Made by a program: the position numbers and the translations under genes | In this document: positions 8,627 to 18,132 of the stretch, piece by piece | Position numbering within the stretch: position 1 is the stretch's first letter | How the letters are laid out: each line of letters starts with the position of its first letter | The notes under the pieces: generated by a model | Told to the model about the DNA's origin: nothing | Seen by the model: only the letters and a program-made list of their open reading frames with translations | The model's database searches: none | NCBI RefSeq assembly: GCF_000331515.1 | Contig: NZ_AMZO01000002.1 | Coordinates: 186,001 to 250,000 of the forward strand | Direction: 5' to 3' | Source of the DNA: Photobacterium marinum | GTDB taxonomy: Bacteria > Pseudomonadota > Gammaproteobacteria > Enterobacterales > Vibrionaceae | DNA: 64,000 nt

Positions 8627-9688
8627 TTGGATTTTTTGTTTGATTACGGGCTTTTCCTGGCCAAAATCGCGACAGTTGTCATCGCGATTGTCAGCATTCT
8701 GGTTTTAGCAAAGGGATTAAGTGGTCGTCATGGTTCACAGAAGGGTGAACTGGAAGTGACTGATCTGACTGAGCAGTACAAAGACACAGTACATCAGTTA
8801 GAATCTCATTTGTTTGACAAGCCTTTACTGAAGGCCCGTGCCAAGGCAGAGAAAAAAGCCGATAAAGAAAAAGATAAGGTTCGCCAAAGCGAGATTAAGA
8901 AAGCGGCTAAAGCCGGCGATCTTGATCATACCCGCGAACCTCGTTTGTTTGTGCTGGACTTCCACGGCAGTATCGACGCACGTGAAGTGACAGCATTGCG
9001 TGAAGAGATCAGCGCGATTCTGGCTGTCGCTATTGAAGGTGATGAAGTATTACTTCGCCTTGAGACCGGCGGCGGTATGGTGCATGGCTACGGCCTGGCT
9101 TCATCTCAGTTAGATCGCCTGCGTTCTGCTGGTATTAAGCTGACAATTTCCGTCGATAAGGTTGCGGCAAGTGGCGGCTATATGATGGCTTGTGTGGCAG
9201 ATAAAATCATCTCGGCACCGTTTGCGGTTGTCGGTTCTATCGGTGTTATTGCCCAGTTGCCAAACTTCAATAAGTTGCTGAAGAAAAACGATATTGATTT
9301 TGAGCAGATCACTGCCGGTGAGTTCAAGCGAACCCTGACAATGTTCGGTGAAAATACCGATAAGGCACGCGAGAAATTCCAGGCTGAGATTGAAGAAACG
9401 CATGACCTGTTCAAGCAGTTCATTGAGGTTCATCGTCCTTCTCTGGAGTTGGAAAAAGTGGCAACCGGTGAGCACTGGTTCGGTAAGCAGGCTCTTGAGC
9501 TGGGTCTTGTTGATGAGCTTGGTACCAGTGATGATTTCATCACTAATGCCTGTAAAGATCGTGAAGTGCTGAATATTCGTTATGTTCAGCGTAAAAAGTT
9601 GGCTGAGAAACTGGCCGGTGCGACCAGCGAAGCTGCCGATAACCTGCTGCTAAAATGGATTAGCCGCGGTCAGCGTCCGATTGTTTAA
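8627..9688 (+). CDS. sohB: Inner-membrane S49-family protease SohB
   Basis: A signal-peptide-peptidase-like serine protease in the inner membrane with its active site in the periplasm. The 353-residue protein has one N-terminal membrane segment (about residues 8-27), a charged linker rich in Lys/Ala (about 70-100), then the ClpP-like S49 domain with nucleophile Ser in VAASGGYMMA and the SIGVI segment; the family's catalytic Lys lies downstream in the FKRTLTMFG region. The start is TTG (8627), chosen because AGGA lies 8 nt upstream and no in-frame ATG fits; the resulting MDFLFDYGLFLAKIATVV aligns with E. coli SohB. Confidence 0.93.
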   Translation: MDFLFDYGLFLAKIATVVIAIVSILVLAKGLSGRHGSQKGELEVTDLTEQYKDTVHQLESHLFDKPLLKARAKAEKKADKEKDKVRQSEIKKAAKAGDLDHTREPRLFVLDFHGSIDAREVTALREEISAILAVAIEGDEVLLRLETGGGMVHGYGLASSQLDRLRSAGIKLTISVDKVAASGGYMMACVADKIISAPFAVVGSIGVIAQLPNFNKLLKKNDIDFEQITAGEFKRTLTMFGENTDKAREKFQAEIEETHDLFKQFIEVHRPSLELEKVATGEHWFGKQALELGLVDELGTSDDFITNACKDREVLNIRYVQRKKLAEKLAGATSEAADNLLLKWISRGQRPIV

Positions 9689-9693
9689 TTGTT

Positions 9694-10110
9694 ATGATGA
9701 ATCAGAAATGGGCTCTGTTCTCCCTTAAAGGACGGATGCGTCGTCGGGATTACTGGCTTTACAGTCTGCCTGTGCTGTTGGTTTCCCTGCCGGTATTTCT
9801 GTATGCGACACCGGAAGCGACGGCAGCAAATCCGTTGCTGGATATTTTGTCGTTGGTCATTCTGGGTTTTGTGTTCTGGGCTTCACTGGCTCTGAACGTT
9901 AAGCGCCTGCATGATCGGAACAAAAGCGGTTGGTGGGTGATCGTGACATTTTTACCGGTGATCGGCCCGGTTTTTGTGATTGTCGAGCTGGGCATTCTGG
10001 ATGGTACTAAAGGGACTAACCAGTTTGGTCCAGACCCGAAAGGGCGAGGAACAACACCGCCATCACAAGATCAAGGCAACGATAAAGATTCAATTACGAT
10101 TGATATTTAA
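9694..10110 (+). CDS. DUF805-family inner-membrane protein
   Basis: A 138-residue protein with the DUF805 signature: LKGRMRRRDYWLY near the N-terminus, about three hydrophobic segments (residues about 25-37, 47-66, 84-102), the VKRLHDRNKSGWW motif between them, and the GTNQFGPDPKG end. Function of the family is unknown. The gene starts 6 bp after sohB with no clear ribosome binding site, so it is probably translated by coupling and co-transcribed with sohB. Two adjacent ATGs (9694, 9697) are possible. Confidence 0.88.
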   Translation: MMNQKWALFSLKGRMRRRDYWLYSLPVLLVSLPVFLYATPEATAANPLLDILSLVILGFVFWASLALNVKRLHDRNKSGWWVIVTFLPVIGPVFVIVELGILDGTKGTNQFGPDPKGRGTTPPSQDQGNDKDSITIDI

Positions 10111-10137
10111 TTGGAGGCCTATCTGGTCGCTTAAAAC

Positions 10138-10165
10138 AAACAGCCCTGCAATTGCAGGGCTGTTT
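10138..10165. terminator. Bidirectional terminator between the DUF805 gene and yciN
   Basis: A perfect 28-nt palindrome, AAACAGCCCTGCA followed by TTGCAGGGCTGTTT, usable from both sides by the converging genes. Confidence 0.85.
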
Positions 10166-10179
10166 CGTTTCAATTTGTA

Positions 10180-10440
10180 TCAGGCCGAGAATTCGCTCTG
10201 TACCGTAAATTCCGGTGAAAGCTTGTGCGCCAGGAATTTAAACATATTGAAAACAGCAGTGGTTTTTTCGGTCGGCAGGCCTTTCTCATCCAGGAAGTAT
10301 TCGCCCTTAAATACCAGTACACCGTCTTTTTCTTCAACTGATGTCGCTCGCATGTCTTCAATGTAGGCTTCGTGGTCTTGGATCAGTTGGTTAGCGATCA
10401 TCAGTAATTCGCTTGCAGAAATAGGTTTTTTGTCGCTCAT
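10180..10440 (-). CDS. yciN: YciN-family protein (DUF2498)
   Basis: An 86-residue acidic soluble protein. The segment DGVLVFKGEYFLDEKGLPTE and the following KTTAVFNMFKFLAH are close to E. coli YciN. The function is not known. In E. coli it also lies next to topA, and here it is divergent from topA across a 618-bp gap. Confidence 0.9.
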   Translation of the reverse strand: MSDKKPISASELLMIANQLIQDHEAYIEDMRATSVEEKDGVLVFKGEYFLDEKGLPTEKTTAVFNMFKFLAHKLSPEFTVQSEFSA

Positions 10441-11058
10441 GCTGTTATCTCTTGAACTAAAAACGATTAATTCATGGCTGGCGGTTGAAATCCGGAAGCG
10501 ATGAAGGCGGTCAGTTTATTGAAGTTGGCGCGATAAAACAAACCCTTGTTATGGATAAGGGCTTGGTAGCCAAATCGACTAAAGAGTGTATGCTTTCGCT
10601 GCTAATGTGGCCAAATTATGTGAGCGATGGCAAAAATTCATGGGTTTTAATAGTCAAAATGGGTTGGAGGTGGTAATGATTAGCGCCCTCAGCCACTGCA
10701 AGACTATATAAAGTAGAGAGTGGCGGGTTATATCCGCAGGAGTAAATGTTTGCCGTTAACCTGCTCTTATCCTGCTGTTAACTTGTTGTTAGCAGGTGGG
10801 GAAGGGACGAGCAAACAGTTTGTTTTTGTTAAAAAGCAGTTGACCTTCTTGGATTGTAGCCCAATATGTAAATACCAATTACATTAAGTAACTGCTTATC
10901 CAGCGTTCTATCTGGCTAGGTTGAGAAAGCGCTTCTTGATTAGTTACTTAATCAGATTGGTTTACTAGCTAGCGTTGCCGTGCCATTTTGAGTTTTAGCG
11001 AGCAACTATCTGTTTTTATTATAAAGTTTTACGAGCACGAGGACGTAATAGAGTCATT
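10441..11058. other. yciN-topA intergenic region
   Basis: 618 bp without a convincing gene. A 63-codon ORF at 10485-10676 has no ribosome binding site and looks like chance. The region contains the inverted-repeat element at 10868-10965, and a possible topA promoter TTGACC (10840) / AATATG (10863) with 17-bp spacing, which would read into the element. Confidence 0.6.
10868..10965. repeat. MITE-like element with imperfect terminal inverted repeats
   Basis: The left end GTAAATACCAATTACATTAAG continues TAACT (10868-10893). The reverse complement of the right end (10965-10942) reads GTAAACCAATCTGATTAAG then TAACT. The two share GTAAA, CCAAT and an 11-base ATTAAGTAACT, giving a roughly 98-bp foldback structure 93 bp before topA. 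It is non-coding. Its size and structure suggest a dispersed intergenic repeat, but no second full copy occurs in the window. Confidence 0.5.
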
Positions 11059-13704
11059 ATGGGTAAATCTCTCGTTATTGTGGAGTCCCCTGCCAAGGCA
11101 AAAACTATTAATAAGTACCTAGGTAAGGATTTCATCGTAAAGTCGAGCGTGGGTCACGTACGTGATTTGCCGACGGGTGCACGTAGTACGGGTAAGAAAG
11201 CTGCGGCGACCTCGACAAAAGGGTTGAGCGCGGAAGAGAAAGCCCGTATTAAGAAAGAGAAAGAACGTAAGGCGCTGATCGGCAAGATGGGTGTAGACCC
11301 ATATAACGATTGGGATGCGCATTACGAAGTGCTACCGGGCAAGGAAAAAGTAGTTAACGAACTACAGAAACTTGCGGCTGACGCAGACTGCGTTTACCTC
11401 GCAACCGATTTGGACCGCGAAGGGGAAGCTATTGCGTGGCACCTTCGTGAGATCATCGGCGGCGATGATGAACGCTATAAGCGAGTGGTTTTTAACGAGA
11501 TCACCAAAAATGCAATTCAGCAGGCTTTTGAACAGCCGGGCGAATTGAATATCAATGGGGTTAATGCCCAGCAGGCTCGACGTTTCCTCGATCGCGTTGT
11601 TGGCTTTATGGTATCACCGCTGCTTTGGAAAAAAGTTGCGCGTGGCCTGTCTGCAGGACGTGTTCAGTCGGTTGCCGTAAAACTTATCGTTGAGCGTGAA
11701 CGCGAAATCAAAGCTTTCACGCCGGAAGAATACTGGGACATGCATGCTAATACTCTGACTCAGGGTAAAGATGCATTGCGCCTGATGGTTTCCCAACAAG
11801 CAGGTAAAGCTTTCCGTCCGGTCAACGAAACCGAGACCATGGCTGCCAAAGCACTGCTTGAAAATGCTGCATACAAGGTTATCGATCGTGAAGACCGTCC
11901 TACAAGCAGTAAACCGTCAGCACCATATATCACCTCGACGCTGCAGCAGGCGGCGAGTACACGCTTGGGCTACGGTGTTAAGCGTACTATGGGCCTTGCA
12001 CAGCGCCTGTACGAAGCCGGTTACATTACCTACATGCGTACTGACTCGACTAACCTGTCGAAAGAAGCGGTTGAGTCTGCTCGTGAGTTTATTACAAACG
12101 AGTACGGTGAAAACTACCTGCCGGCGAAGCCGAACACTTACGGCAGCAAAGAAAACGCCCAGGAAGCGCACGAAGCGATCCGCCCGTCCAGTGTTGATGT
12201 GAAAGCTGAAAACCTGGAAGGAATGGATGCTGATGCCGTTAAGCTGTATGACTTGATCTGGCGTCAGTTTGTGGCTTGTCAGATGGTGCCTGCGAAATAC
12301 GACTCGAGCACGATTACCGTTGAAGCCGGTGATTTCACTCTGAAAGCGAAAGGCCGTACCCTGCGCTTTGCAGGTTGGACTCATGTTCAGCGTCCGTCTG
12401 GTAAGAACGAAGATACTACGCTGCCTATGGTACACGTAGGCGATACTTTGGCGCTGGAAGGTCTGGAACCTAAACAGCACTTCACTAAGCCGCCAGCGCG
12501 CTTTACAGAAGCTGCATTGGTTAAAGAGCTTGAGAAGAAGGGCATTGGTCGTCCTTCGACGTACGCGTCAATCATTTCGACTATTCAGGATCGTGGTTAT
12601 GTGCGCGTTGATCAGCGTCGATTCTACGCTGAGAAAATGGGTGAGATCGTGTCGGATCGTCTGGATGAAAGCTTCTCTGATCTGATGGACTACGACTTCA
12701 CTGCTCGCATGGAAGGTAACCTTGATAAGATTGCTGAAGGCGAAGCGAACTGGAAGGGCGTGCTGGACAAGTTCTTCAACGACTTCACGGTTGAGCTGGA
12801 AAAAGCTGAGCTTGATGAAAATGAAGGCGGCATGAAGCCTAACAACATCGTGCTGACCGATATCGAGTGTCCGACTTGTGGTCGCCCAATGGGTATCCGC
12901 ACTGCTTCTACCGGTGTGTTCCTTGGTTGTTCAGGCTATGCTCTGCCACCGAAAGAGCGTTGTAAGACGACTATTAACCTTGGTGACGAGGAAGGTATTG
13001 TCAACGTTCTGGAAGAAGACGTTGAAACAGCGGCGCTGCGTGCTAAGAAACGTTGCCCTAAGTGTGATACAGCAATGGATGCGTACCTGATTGACCAGGA
13101 GCGCAAGCTGCACGTCTGTGGTAACAACCCGAGCTGTGACGGCTATATTGTTGAAAAAGGCGAATTCAAGCTGAAAGGCTATGACGGTCCGGTTATCGAA
13201 TGTGATAAGTGTGGCTCGGACATGGAGCTGAAGAACGGCCGTTTCGGTAAGTACATGGGTTGTACTAACGAAGAGTGTAAGAACACCCGCAAGATTCTGA
13301 AGAACGGTGAAATTGCACCGCCGAAAGAAGATCCGGTACATCTGCCTGAATTACCTTGTACTCAGGATCCTGATGCTTACTTTGTATTGCGTGACGGTGC
13401 ATCTGGTCTGTTCATGGCGGCGAGCACTTTCCCTAAATCTCGTGAAACACGCGCACCGCTGGTTTCTGAGCTGGCTCGCTTCAAAGAGCGACTGTCGCCT
13501 AAGTTCAAGTACCTGGCTGACGCACCGACAGAAGACCCGGATGGTCGCCCGACAGTTGTTCGCTTCAGCCGTAAGAGCAAAGAGAACTACATTCGTTCGG
13601 AAATCGATGGTAAGCCATCAGGCTGGACAGGTTTGTTCATTGACGGTAAGTGGGAAATTACCGACAAGCGAAAGAAGCCTAAGAAAGAAAAAGCCGAGAA
13701 ATAA
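11059..13704 (+). CDS. topA: DNA topoisomerase I
   Basis: Type IA enzyme relaxing negative supercoils. The 881-residue protein starts [20 protein letters not shown] with the TOPRIM acidic triad region [16 protein letters not shown]; the active-site Tyr lies in [14 protein letters not shown] (about residue 324). Three C-terminal four-Cys zinc-binding segments follow (starting [27 protein letters not shown]), then a basic tail ending [10 protein letters not shown]. Length and layout match the gammaproteobacterial enzyme. Confidence 0.98.
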   Translation: MGKSLVIVESPAKAKTINKYLGKDFIVKSSVGHVRDLPTGARSTGKKAAATSTKGLSAEEKARIKKEKERKALIGKMGVDPYNDWDAHYEVLPGKEKVVNELQKLAADADCVYLATDLDREGEAIAWHLREIIGGDDERYKRVVFNEITKNAIQQAFEQPGELNINGVNAQQARRFLDRVVGFMVSPLLWKKVARGLSAGRVQSVAVKLIVEREREIKAFTPEEYWDMHANTLTQGKDALRLMVSQQAGKAFRPVNETETMAAKALLENAAYKVIDREDRPTSSKPSAPYITSTLQQAASTRLGYGVKRTMGLAQRLYEAGYITYMRTDSTNLSKEAVESAREFITNEYGENYLPAKPNTYGSKENAQEAHEAIRPSSVDVKAENLEGMDADAVKLYDLIWRQFVACQMVPAKYDSSTITVEAGDFTLKAKGRTLRFAGWTHVQRPSGKNEDTTLPMVHVGDTLALEGLEPKQHFTKPPARFTEAALVKELEKKGIGRPSTYASIISTIQDRGYVRVDQRRFYAEKMGEIVSDRLDESFSDLMDYDFTARMEGNLDKIAEGEANWKGVLDKFFNDFTVELEKAELDENEGGMKPNNIVLTDIECPTCGRPMGIRTASTGVFLGCSGYALPPKERCKTTINLGDEEGIVNVLEEDVETAALRAKKRCPKCDTAMDAYLIDQERKLHVCGNNPSCDGYIVEKGEFKLKGYDGPVIECDKCGSDMELKNGRFGKYMGCTNEECKNTRKILKNGEIAPPKEDPVHLPELPCTQDPDAYFVLRDGASGLFMAASTFPKSRETRAPLVSELARFKERLSPKFKYLADAPTEDPDGRPTVVRFSRKSKENYIRSEIDGKPSGWTGLFIDGKWEITDKRKKPKKEKAEK

Positions 13705-13705
13705 T

Positions 13706-13732
13706 AAAAAACCGCCGAAAGGCGGTTTTTTT
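13706..13732 (+). terminator. topA terminator
   Basis: AAAACCGCC / GGCGGTTTT with a GAAA tetraloop and seven T. The A-run on the left makes it usable by the converging miaE transcript as well. Confidence 0.92.
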
Positions 13733-13751
13733 ATGGGTATCGGGCATAACA

Positions 13752-14540
13752 TCAAGCTTCTGTAAAAGCTGGAATACCACTGTGAAAGCGGAATATCTCA
13801 TCTGGGCTGGTGATCAATTCCGCTTCTTTGATACCTACTTGTTTTATTCGCCCACTGATATTATCCCCGGCAACTTGCTCGGCCAGCTTAAGGTAGTCCT
13901 GGTAGTGGCGCGCCTCGGAACGGAGCAGGGAAATATAGAATTTGCAAAGCTCCTCATCTAGTAATGGAGCCAGTTTGGCAAAGCGCTCGCAGGAGCGTGC
14001 TTCAATATAAGCACCAATGATGAGTTTATCTACCAGCGTACCTGGTTCATGGGTACGGACGATCTTCATAAGCCCTTTGGCATATTGACCTGCCCGGAGG
14101 CTTTGGTAGGGGATTTGCCGGGCCTCCATAATTTCCAGCACTTGTTCAAAGTGATGGAACTCTTCTTTGATTAGGCGAACCATCTTGTCGATAAGTTCTT
14201 GTCCAAAAGGAAAATTATCACGAGGTGTCAGGCTCGCTGATAAGCCGTTTTTTCTGCCGTGGAAAAAGTGGTTGTTACGTTCTTTACCGTAGACAAAGTC
14301 TTCATACGGTTTCGCCCATTCCAGCAATGCCTTACCGCTTTCAGCATCGACAGCATATTTACGGATCAGGAAGATCGCCGTCTGACTGGCTTTAAGTTCA
14401 CAGTTACAGTGATCCACCAGCAGGGCGTTTAGGTTTTCAGGTTTCGTAGCTTCAGCTAACCAGCTGTCAGGCGTTTCGCACTGTAGGAACTGCCGTACAG
14501 GAGCCAGCAATTCGTTTATCTGTTTTTGTTGATAGTTCAT
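13752..14540 (-). CDS. miaE: tRNA-(ms2io6A)-hydroxylase
   Basis: Non-haem diiron monooxygenase that hydroxylates the isopentenyl group of ms2i6A at tRNA position 37. The 262-residue ferritin-like helical protein shows the iron-ligand pattern: NCELKASQTA, EEFHHFEQV (ExxH), EARSCERF and SEARHYQDY (ExxH). E. coli lacks this gene; Salmonella and vibrios have it. ATG start at 14540. It is the downstream neighbour of a membrane-anchored unknown on the same strand but separated from it by a terminator. Confidence 0.93.
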   Translation of the reverse strand: MNYQQKQINELLAPVRQFLQCETPDSWLAEATKPENLNALLVDHCNCELKASQTAIFLIRKYAVDAESGKALLEWAKPYEDFVYGKERNNHFFHGRKNGLSASLTPRDNFPFGQELIDKMVRLIKEEFHHFEQVLEIMEARQIPYQSLRAGQYAKGLMKIVRTHEPGTLVDKLIIGAYIEARSCERFAKLAPLLDEELCKFYISLLRSEARHYQDYLKLAEQVAGDNISGRIKQVGIKEAELITSPDEIFRFHSGIPAFTEA

Positions 14541-14643
14541 GGCTGACTTTTGTTGAGACTTGTTTTTTTTAGGAGCTGGCCATCCAGCCTTTTACCGTGA
14601 AGGAGTATATCAGTAAATAGAGGGTGGAATGGGAAGGGATAAT

Positions 14644-14669
14644 AAAAAAGGCCGCGCCCGCGACCTTTT
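14644..14669 (-). terminator. Terminator after the 14693-15454 gene
   Basis: Minus strand: AAAAGG, one mismatch, then a CGCG/CGCG core, closing with CCTTTTTT, 24 bp past the stop codon. Confidence 0.75.
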
Positions 14670-14692
14670 CTTATTCGACTAAAATAAGTGAA

Positions 14693-15454
14693 TTACCACT
14701 TACGTTTTGGCTGGAACAGAACATCCAGCTCGTCCTGCTCCTTCTCGATGATCTGCTGACGCTCTTCTTCCTGAGTGCGGCTTTGGCTGTTGTCGACTTC
14801 AGCCAGCATAGTCTGAAGTTTTTCCCTGGCTTGGTTGGCGTAGTTATCGTTTTTACTTGCCAGAGCATCGATACCTTTTTTCAGCAACTGTTTGGCTGTA
14901 CCCAGCTGTCGCTTGATGCGGGCATCGTTAGCGCGTTTAACCACGTTTTCTATGTTAATCCGTAACTGGATATTTTCCAGACGCGCATTTTCGTTCACAA
15001 ATGCCTGAGTTGGCATTCGGCCCTTACTATGCTCGCTTTTAATTACGGTTTTCAAGCGTTTGACAAGCTGAAGCATGCCAATGGCTTGTTTATCCGTGCT
15101 TGGTACTTTAAATGGTGTAATGTCGGAGTCTGAATACGTTTCTTTCAGCTGACGCATCTGCTCAGACACGTTTTTGATTCTGACTGGTAGTGACTTATCC
15201 GACGGATCAACCTCTCTCATGCCTTCAAGTGCATAAAGTACACGCTGGTTCAAACAAACTAACAGTTCTTTGCTGTAAGGTAGGTGATGGGCGTTACCGA
15301 TCAGCTCCTCTGTAGCATCGATAATAGCGATGAACTTGGCAAGTTCCTGATGTTTGGTATTTTCGATGCGCTGGCGGTACTGGATGATGATGTTGTAGCC
15401 AACGATCAGAAATAGCAACAATGCTATGAGACCAATGATTAAAGGTATGCTCAT
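14693..15454 (-). CDS. Membrane-anchored coiled-coil protein of unknown function
   Basis: I do not recognise a named domain. The 253-residue protein has an N-terminal hydrophobic anchor (about residues 3-24, starting MSIPLIIGLIALLLFLIVGY) and then a long helical, charged region without Cys-rich or catalytic motifs, ending in a Glu/Gln-rich coiled-coil (about 215-245). Topology suggests a cytoplasmic helical domain tethered to the inner membrane. It sits between miaE and cysB, its own terminator follows it, and it is divergent from cysB. Confidence 0.8.
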   Translation of the reverse strand: MSIPLIIGLIALLLFLIVGYNIIIQYRQRIENTKHQELAKFIAIIDATEELIGNAHHLPYSKELLVCLNQRVLYALEGMREVDPSDKSLPVRIKNVSEQMRQLKETYSDSDITPFKVPSTDKQAIGMLQLVKRLKTVIKSEHSKGRMPTQAFVNENARLENIQLRINIENVVKRANDARIKRQLGTAKQLLKKGIDALASKNDNYANQAREKLQTMLAEVDNSQSRTQEEERQQIIEKEQDELDVLFQPKRKW

Positions 15455-16750
<1,296 letters not shown>

Positions 16751-16765
16751 CCAGAAACACCAGAT

Positions 16766-16806
16766 AAGGGCTGCATTAAGGGTGACTTAGTGCAGTCCTT
16801 TTTTTT
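16766..16806 (+). terminator. cysB terminator
   Basis: AAGG-CTGCA-TAAG and the complementary CTTA-TGCAG-CCTT arms with single mismatches, followed by eight T. Confidence 0.8.
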
Positions 16807-16875
16807 GTGTCTGTCGCTATCCCTGTTATAGAATGACCAGTTGTTTTATCGATCATGAATTCGAAGAGTGAGGCC

Positions 16876-18075
16876 ATGTCTGGTTGTTTCCCGCAGTTTG
16901 AGCGACTTGATGAACTATTAACAAAAAATGTTGCGTTCTGGCAGTTCATGCCGTTTGCCTTTGAGCAGTTGGTGTGGGAGAAAAGTCAGCCTGAACTGTG
17001 TCAGTGGCTGATGTCATTAAGTGATGACGTTATCGAATGTTATATCCAAGATGGTAAAGTTCTTGCCGATGAGTTGGCTCGGTGGATTCCTGATGCGGTT
17101 GAGCTTTATGAGCTGTCTCATGTCACAGCTTATCCGATAGAAGATAAAGTGTTACCTAAAGGACTGGATGTTGGTATTCCCGGAAGAAAATGGCAACAAA
17201 TTACTGCATTTAATGGCGCTATTCCGGCTTTGCAATTGCCATGGTTAGAGTGGTGTGCCGGCAAAGGCCATCTTGGCCGGGTTCTGGCGGCCAGTCACCA
17301 GATGCCGGTAACCAGCCTGGAATGGCAAAAAACATTATGTGATGAAGGTGACGTAGCTGCTCGACAGCTTAACTTACCCATACGTTTTATTCATGGTGAT
17401 GCTTTTTCCCCTGAAAGTGAGCAGCACATTTGTGCTGAACAACACGCTGTGGCTCTTCATGCCTGTGGCGATCTCCATGTCTCGTTGTTGCAGCGTGTAA
17501 CGGCGAAGCAGGGCAAAGCAGTAACCATCTCTCCTTGTTGTTACCATTTGATCCGCGATAAACAGTATCAGCCGTTATCACAAATAGGAAAGCAAAGTGA
17601 AATGGTGCTGAGCAAGCATGACCTTCGCCTGCCACTTCAGGAAACAGTGACAGCGGGTGAGCGTGTACGCCGTCAGCGCTTTGTTGAAGTGAGCTTTCGC
17701 CTCGGCTTTGACAGCCTTCAAAGGCATCTGCGCAGTAGTAATGATTACATGCCAGTTCCAAACGTCCAAAAAGCATTGTTAAATGATGGTTTTGCTGCAT
17801 TTTGTCAATGGGCTGCAGAAAAGAAGGGGCTTAGTTTGCATGATGGCGTTGATTATGATCACTGGCAGTCGCAGGGGGAACAACGTTTTCACTTTGTTGA
17901 CAGGATGGAGCTGGTGCGTCAATTGTTTAGGCGACCACTGGAGATGTGGCTGGTTTATGATCGGGCAAGCTATATGGAAGAGTCTGGTTATCGGGTTTCT
18001 GTCGGTACATTCTGTGATAAGCCGGTGACGCCGAGAAATATTCTTATTCATGCCCAGCTTAACCAGAAGAGTTGA
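16876..18075 (+). CDS. SAM-dependent methyltransferase-like protein (GSTCD/METTL25-like, Methyltransf_32 type)
   Basis: A 399-residue protein. The centre has a Rossmann methyltransferase glycine motif, LEWCAGKGHLGRVLA, followed by LHACGDLHVSLL and the VTISPCCYHL segment, the combination seen in the GSTCD/METTL25 family. The substrate is unknown. The start is placed at ATG 16876 because GAGTGAGG lies just before it; an in-frame ATG at 16855 has no ribosome binding site. It stands alone between the cysB terminator and a converging terminator. Confidence 0.8.
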   Translation: MSGCFPQFERLDELLTKNVAFWQFMPFAFEQLVWEKSQPELCQWLMSLSDDVIECYIQDGKVLADELARWIPDAVELYELSHVTAYPIEDKVLPKGLDVGIPGRKWQQITAFNGAIPALQLPWLEWCAGKGHLGRVLAASHQMPVTSLEWQKTLCDEGDVAARQLNLPIRFIHGDAFSPESEQHICAEQHAVALHACGDLHVSLLQRVTAKQGKAVTISPCCYHLIRDKQYQPLSQIGKQSEMVLSKHDLRLPLQETVTAGERVRRQRFVEVSFRLGFDSLQRHLRSSNDYMPVPNVQKALLNDGFAAFCQWAAEKKGLSLHDGVDYDHWQSQGEQRFHFVDRMELVRQLFRRPLEMWLVYDRASYMEESGYRVSVGTFCDKPVTPRNILIHAQLNQKS

Positions 18076-18083
18076 GCTCGTAG

Positions 18084-18108
18084 AAAAAAGGCCTCTTTCG
18101 AGGCCTTT
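18084..18108 (-). terminator. Terminator of the GGDEF/EAL gene
   Basis: AAAGGCCTC / GAGGCCTTT stem with a 4-nt loop; on the minus strand it is followed by TTT. The plus-strand side lacks a T-run, so it mainly serves the minus-strand gene. Confidence 0.8.
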
Positions 18109-18132
18109 GAAATAGATAATAATTAATTATCT

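Noticed and set aside
10485-10676. 63-codon ORF in the yciN-topA gap
   Set aside because: No Shine-Dalgarno, no recognisable motif; probably chance.
11917-12480. 187-codon minus-strand ORF inside topA
   Set aside because: Complete overlap with conserved topA; no motif.
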